Below are positions 59,081 through 64,000 of a stretch of DNA of 64,000 nucleotides, piece by piece. Under the pieces are notes generated by a model. That model saw only the letters and a list, made by a program, of their open reading frames with translations, did not search any database and was not told the origin of the DNA. The DNA is from Hydnum rufescens UP504 (lineage: Eukaryota > Basidiomycota > Agaricomycetes > Cantharellales > Hydnaceae), in NCBI GenBank assembly GCA_014904985.1, contig MU128948.1, positions 149,174-213,173 on the forward strand, given 5' to 3'. Positions within the stretch are counted from its first letter, which is position 1; the number at the start of each line of letters is the position of its first letter. The position numbers were made by a program, and so were the translations under genes.

Positions 59081-60395
59081 AGGACCCCCGCGACTACTGT
59101 TGGATCCTAGATCCAAGGTTCCCGGATTTGGGGGCGATTTTGAGATTTTCCTAGAGGCGAATTCCCGGATCCGGCCCCAAAATTTGGTGCCAACCTAGTG
59201 GCAGATTCCCGGACTGGCCTCACCCAGCCTCACCCGTGGAAGTAGACCTAGATCCCAGTTCCCGGATACATATACAGTTTGGGGTCATGGCCAACGGGTA
59301 AGTGATGGCCCAGAGGTGTGGGTTTTTTAAATTTAGCTATGATGTGTTCGATCCCTGTAAGGTGTGATTTCTGCTTGCTACAGTAATCTATTATTGGATT
59401 AGCCACCTGTACAGTTCATTTCTGAATTGTGGCTGCTTTGCTCCCCGCTTTTACCATTGATGCCCATGATGGATTGTCATGACAGCCTTGAACCTCCACC
59501 AGAAGCATTTTCAATTCTACCCGACCCAAGTCTTTCAGTCATGGATGCATTAAAATTTTCACTTCCTCGCATGGCAGACATCCGGAATTCAGAGGTGGCC
59601 GTTTCCCAATGGTACTCTGCGACTCCTGCAAGCTCTTCTGCCCTTGACGGTTAACTGCCTGGGAGTTTGTGCAGTAGATGGTCAGCTACTTGTTGGTCGC
59701 GGTATGAAGTTATTCATTATCCCGCTGTCCTTGACTTCTGACTCCGAACGGTAGTCATAACTATGTACAGCCGTGCAAATGGTAAACAGGGAGCCCACGG
59801 ATGGGTGCCGCAAGCCGAATGTGTCACAGTGCTCTCTAACATCCTACTCCAAATTTTCTCGTCTGAAGATATCTCTGAGACTTTTGGCTCAACCCTCCAC
59901 CAATGCTGGTTGATGTCTAATTCGCGAAACAAATGTTACGTTCTAATGTCAAGCGCATCGTTCATCTGCATGCTTGCACCGTCACGACCTCAAACCATGT
60001 GCAATCTGGACAATGATTCCTTTATCCTCGATGGTCAAGCAAATATGAAGTACTGCCAACTAGATCGGTATTCTATGCACATCCTCAGGGCAGTCAAAGA
60101 ACTCAACAAGAAAAAGAAGGCCGAGAAGGGTTTAGACGGAGATGAAGGTGGCAAGGCTGATTAAGCACGTCTTAGGCGAGGCTGGGGTCATTTTGGGGGG
60201 GTTTCGACGCCTCGGGGGATTTTTTGAGTTTTTTTTTGAACCTAGAGGTGAATTCCCGGATTTTTGTGGCCTTACAGCAACCTAGAGGCAGTTTTCCCGG
60301 ATTTCGCCCGGAATTTGACCCCAAAACCATACCGGATCTCAGGGTCCTTTTGGCGGCCGCTGGATCTAGGATCCAACAGTAGTCGCGGGGGTCCT
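59081..60395. mobile_element. Inverted-repeat element, hAT-like, probably non-autonomous
   Basis: A perfect 35-bp terminal inverted repeat: left 59081-59115 beginning AGGACCCCCGCGACTACTG, right 60361-60395 its complement. GGGTTCAC lies immediately outside both ends (59073-59080 and 60396-60403), an 8-bp target duplication as made by hAT elements. Six subterminal motifs of the form CCTAG, about 8 nt, TTCCCGGA lie inside the ends (near 59107, 59150, 59193, 59247, 60242, 60282). Length is 1315 bp. Two short frames inside (59427-59654 and 59763-60164) match no transposase I know, so the element probably depends on another copy, or carries captured sequence. Confidence 0.7.
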
Positions 60396-60860
60396 GGGTT
60401 CACGTATCCAGCGATAGTATTCGGCTCGTGAACGTGTAGGAATGCCAGAAATGAACGAGTTGTGCACATACCACAATGTAGGTTAATCTACAATTGGATT
60501 CGCCGTTCGTGGGCCTCGCCGATTGCATCTTCTGTGATTTGGCATCAGGTTCATTGCTGCCGTAGGCTTATGTGTCTCAGGGATGCACTGCATGGGATTG
60601 AGGGTTTGTTTGACTAATGAGCAAAGAGGAAGCTCAGGGTGGAGATGAAATAATTTGCTGTGCTGTTGTGTTGGGGAATTGCCAATGAGGCACACATTTC
60701 AAGAAAGATTGACGGCATAAGACCAGCGGGAACCGATGCGTTATGGAGAAGGACAATGGTTGAGGGAGAAGTGTCGCGTAGTGACGCAAAACTACCCACA
60801 TGAGAATGAAGATGGGATTGTTTGGTAGCAGGATTAAATGAACGAGGATAGAGGCGCTTA
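60396..60860. other. Intergenic region between the element and the minus-strand nuclease gene
   Basis: No gene supported. It probably holds the 3' end signal of the minus-strand nuclease gene. Confidence 0.4.
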
Positions 60861-62839
60861 TTAATAATCTATCTCCGCACATAGCGCAATATGATCCGAC
60901 GCGCAGACGCCCAACTTGGGGAGCCCTGGTTCTAAATCCTCGGCTCGGTGGGTCTTAAGTAATCCGATAATTTCGCCTCTAGGAGATTTCGGTGGAATGA
61001 AATCGAGTTCGGTCTGAGGAGGTGGATCACAGATGAAGATATAGTCCTATTTCAATGCGCTGAGATGAGCCTGACCACGGGGATTAAGACAGATGAATTT
61101 ACCAAAGTCAGCTTCCAATACTCCGTAAAACACGTCCACTTGGGTTCATCTCTGCCCTTTCTCACAACCTGCACTGCCTCACTTGCCTCCCTACTGCCAA
61201 AGGTATTTTCTCCGCCTTCACTGGGCACAAATATCTTGGCATAACTATCTCCATACGCGCTCCGGAGTTTGTAGTTCCGGAACAGTTTGACTAACTCGGG
61301 GGTACTGAGGAGACCGTCAGACGGGACGGCAGGGCGGTGGTTTGTGAGGACTCTATCTGGGTCTTTGGTCGTTTCCGATTGTCCTTTGTGACCAGTTTGC
61401 GCCTGCTGGCCCTCAGATCGTGTGGGGGTCGTAGGGGAGGCATCTTGGGCGGCGCCTTCCTCATTGTAATCCTCTTCGTTCTCGTCATAGCCGTCCGTCG
61501 AGTTGGACACGCCCATAGACGCTTTGACACTTGGGTCTATTGAGGAATGGATCACACGCGACAGTTCGAGCTCCAAAATCTGGACGGGTGTGAGAGGGTC
61601 GCCGACCAGGAGAGAATAGAGTGCTTCTGTCGGCTGACTGTTGAAGTCTACCAAACACCGTAAACTGTGCGGTAAAAGTAGAGCAATGAAAATAGATAGA
61701 CCAACCTCCCGCGAAAAGAACAGGCCAGTGGGAGTACCCATTTTCAGATTGAAAACGTGATATCTCGCGAAGAATGATCGCGCCTTGTCTTATTTTTGGA
61801 AGGATGAGCAAGTGTGACCATTGAGTGGGAACGCCGTACCTTGCCCTTTCGTATACATGTCGAGGATGCCAAAACAGATGGCACGTAGCCACAATATACC
61901 CTTCAACTGCGGACGAACTCACCGTACCTTGCTCGATGGTGTTGGCGAGAGCGACGAGCAGTGCGATATTCTTGGTCTGCCGTGTACTCCCTCTTCGTCG
62001 TCTTATATCCTCTTGGGAGTCGGTTCCATTGCCTTCTCGAATATACTGTTCGTCGAGGTGTACAACTCTTTCGTTCACTTTGCGGAGTTTTGGCTCGCGA
62101 TGGAGGATCATACACCCATGGCGTTTACCACGACCTGCGGCGTAGGTAGTTGAATATCCAGCATTCTTTAATGGAGGTATCAACTTTTCCAATCGATCCA
62201 CTTCCTAACTTGTTCCGCAGGATGTTAAAAGAGTGGTGTGGATAATATCAATCGTAGGAAGGAGACGCGCCTGGAGGCACACAATGTCTGCACTGTATGT
62301 TAAAATCTCTCTCAGAAGCATCCACTCTCTAGCGCTGCCACGGAGGCAGTCACTATAGGGGAATAGTTCGCGACCTAATTTTAATCATGTGAGGATAAAC
62401 CTCTTCACTGCGCTTGAATAGTCAAGGGAACATACGGACAAGGATTTGTGCGAGCATCTAGGCAGCATTTGGGTCATTTATACTGAAATTTCACTTGAGT
62501 CGGACGCACATTCCATGACATGATTTTGACCGAGGACGTAGGAGATCGTGCAGGGCGGAGCTGCACGCAATCTCGCTTCAAGATCTTTCCACGGCTCTCG
62601 TCTGCGAGCCATCCTACATCCAAATGAGCCGGAGGCGTGCTCGCTGGAGCGACAACTTTTTTGCGTCTGCGCTCGTCACGGATCGCTAGCTGCTCGGCAG
62701 TCAGTTCATAAGGCATCGATTTTCCTGATTGAAGCGAGGTTTTCTGGTGGCTCTGACGAGACCAGCCGAATGCGAGGCGAGTTCTAGCCGCCAAATCCCG
62801 CAGATCGATACGCCCTCGAGTGCCAAATAAAGCGGACAA
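60861..62839 (-). CDS. CCR4/Ngl2/Angel-type endonuclease-exonuclease-phosphatase protein
   Basis: Seven exons on the minus strand: 62839-62510, 62457-62436, 62374-62271, 62204-61840, 61788-61706, 61647-61103, 61046-60861. Phases agree and give 544 aa (503 aa if the start is the ATG at 62716, MPYELTAEQLAIRDE, which resembles the usual N-terminus). All catalytic motifs of the EEP fold are present: KIMSWN, DIVCLQEVD, HLFWHPR, AGDFNSQP and CASDHIAL. LVRRELFPYSDCL and DPDRVLTNHRPA are typical of the Ngl2-like branch, which trims RNA 3' ends (5.8S rRNA processing in yeast) or deadenylates. A low-complexity insert (DENEEDYNEEG, PTTPTRSEGQQAQ) sits before the last third. The intron at 62205-62270 has a GC donor (CAG then GCGCGT), and the intron at 61789-61839 ends in AAG. 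Confidence 0.85.
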
Positions 62840-62925
62840 GAAAGGATCTCGAAGGCATTCCCCGAATTTCCGCGGGTCGAGTCTAAGCCTTTTCCCCTTT
62901 CAGATCAGGGTCGCCTTGGAGAACT
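62840..62925. promoter_or_regulatory. Shared divergent promoter region
   Basis: Only 86 bp separate the farthest upstream ATG of the minus-strand nuclease from the ATG of the SUMO ligase (209 bp if the nuclease starts at 62716). A pyrimidine-rich TTTTCCCCTTTCAG stretch precedes the ligase ATG. Any promoter here must serve both genes or lie inside one of them. Confidence 0.5.
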
Positions 62926-63947
62926 ATGGCCTCGTCGTCAACGACCACGACGAACGCGTGGGCGGACTTTAATGTACGCAGAGACCTCTTGCTTGGGCAT
63001 CGACAGAATCTCATGTTCGAATGTGATAGACTATCTGCGATGGTATACAGTACAACACCGTTGACCGCCTCAAATCTATCATTACGGGTCTGAACGCGAC
63101 GTGTTACTTGAATATTCCAAGATCTGGAAGGAAACAAGACCACATCGACAGAATCAGGGCACAACTTGAGGTTTTACGTTCACGTCAGCATACAGATGCA
63201 TGGACTCGTGCCCTGGCCGTCATACGCCGTGTGGGAAACGAAGGGTGAGATTCAATCCATCTGCTTCGAATAATTTTTACCGAGCGTCCTCTGTTGCGAC
63301 AAGGTTATACGTTCCTCCTCCAGTACCACCTTATGGTGCACCTGCAGTACCCCCCTTGCATCGTGCCCCCGTCGATCACCCTCCTCCGGCCGTTTCTGCG
63401 ACCCCGGCTGCCCCTGCCTGGCCCAGACCCCCCGCTGCTTCCCCCATTGTTCCTCAACCCGCCCCCAAACCTGGTAGGTCACAGCTCAATTGTGTCGATT
63501 CCGCGCTACGCTCACTTGGATATTCTTGCAGTCATCAAATTCAAACCATCTCCATTCTATCATGCGGAATATGCAATATCGGCCGTCGTCACGGGCCGTG
63601 AAACCAGCACAACCAGTGACCGAGGGCAGATCCTTGTCGATTTCAGACTCTCAGCCGATGACCGGTTGAAGATCGTCTCGGGAAAACATCAATTACGACT
63701 CTTCTGTACCTCCTCAACCTTCCATTCGTCATCCGCCCCTCAATCTCTCTGGACCACGCAGCTTTGTCCAATCGAGTTCCCCCCCGTGTCCGAGATCAAG
63801 GTGAATGGAAGAGCAATACCCACCAATCGCGGGATGAAAAAGAAGCCAGGGACAACACCCCCTGCCGATGTGACCAAGTTCAGTGTATCTGGGGACAATA
63901 AAATAGAAATGAACTATCTGAACAATATTACGCCGTTCTCTCCCAAG
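62926..63947 (+). CDS. Siz/PIAS-type SUMO E3 ligase, N-terminal part (partial)
   Basis: Exons 62926-62973, 63051-63244, 63304-63473 and 63532-63947 join in phase; the gene continues past the right edge, with a donor GTGTGC at 63948. Exon 1 reads MASSSTTTTNAWADFN. Exon 2 has a SAP-like helix pair (TVDRLKSIITGLN, RKQDHIDRIRAQLE). Exon 3 is a proline-rich linker. Exon 4 is a PINIT domain: FKPSPFYHAEYAIS, QLRLFCTSS, PIEFPPVSEIKVNGRAI and KKKPGTTPPAD. SAP, linker and PINIT in that order are diagnostic of Siz/PIAS ligases, which direct SUMO to chromatin and replication proteins; the SP-RING would lie downstream, outside the window. Confidence 0.85.
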
Positions 63948-64000
63948 GTGTGCCCTTTCCCTGTGTGATACGTTCTGTCTAGATGATGATTGATCTTCGT

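Noticed and set aside
59427..60164. Transposase gene inside the inverted-repeat element
   Set aside because: The two short frames show no hAT dimerisation, DDE or zinc-finger motif that I can recognise.
1..64000. tRNA or rRNA genes
   Set aside because: I looked for A- and B-box pairs and GGTTCGAATCC-like stretches and found none with a plausible cloverleaf. A covariance-model search would decide.

Overview
The window reads as nuclear DNA of a filamentous basidiomycete. The genes carry many short introns, mostly 50-90 nt. Recognisable proteins are a seipin, a crotonase-type enoyl-CoA hydratase, a CCR4/Ngl2-type nuclease, a Siz/PIAS SUMO ligase and a NACHT-WD40 STAND protein of agaricomycete type. 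An agaricomycete, possibly from the Rhizoctonia/Ceratobasidiaceae lineage, is my inference; nothing here fixes the species.

Layout. The left edge (1-2.5 kb) holds the N-terminal part of a probable MOV10-like helicase on the minus strand and a two-exon seipin on the plus strand. From about 3.15 to 57.4 kb lies one large tandem array. It contains eleven copies (named A to K here) of a gene I call AF1, all on the plus strand. I rebuilt AF1 by hand from copy A: 13 exons, 707 codons, every splice phase consistent. The protein has an N-terminal domain with conserved His and Asn-Asn-Cys motifs and a C-terminal helical solenoid-like region. Copy A, at the left edge, is the only copy with every frame open; the other ten carry frameshifts, stops, a lost start or deleted exons. 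Interleaved are three copies of a second unknown gene, AF2 (four exons, 342 aa), of which only the middle one is open throughout.

Between AF1 copies G and H sits a C2 / helical / NACHT / WD40 gene (about 33.9-39.0 kb). It lies directly behind a promoter-like block (tandem GTCACAAG motifs and a TATA box) that is homologous to the promoters of the AF1 copies, so it seems to have been placed under an AF1 promoter. Its 3' half, together with about 750 bp downstream, is a 3.24-kb stretch with no CpG dinucleotide at all, with sharp edges at about 36,540 and 39,783.

The right edge (57.5-64 kb) is ordinary: a seven-exon enoyl-CoA hydratase, a 1.3-kb inverted-repeat element with an apparent 8-bp target duplication (hAT-like), a seven-exon Ngl2/Angel-type nuclease on the minus strand and, divergently transcribed from a short shared intergenic region, the first four exons of a Siz/PIAS SUMO ligase that runs off the window.

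How it fits together. The array looks like a birth-and-death cluster. Blocks holding already broken AF1 copies were re-duplicated (copies E and I share the same lesions), some copies are mosaics of others, small foldback elements entered the 5' regions, and a STAND-type gene was drawn into the cluster. No function can be assigned to AF1 or AF2 from sequence alone. The company of a NACHT-WD40 gene and the fast duplication and decay suggest, but do not show, an accessory, possibly recognition-related role.
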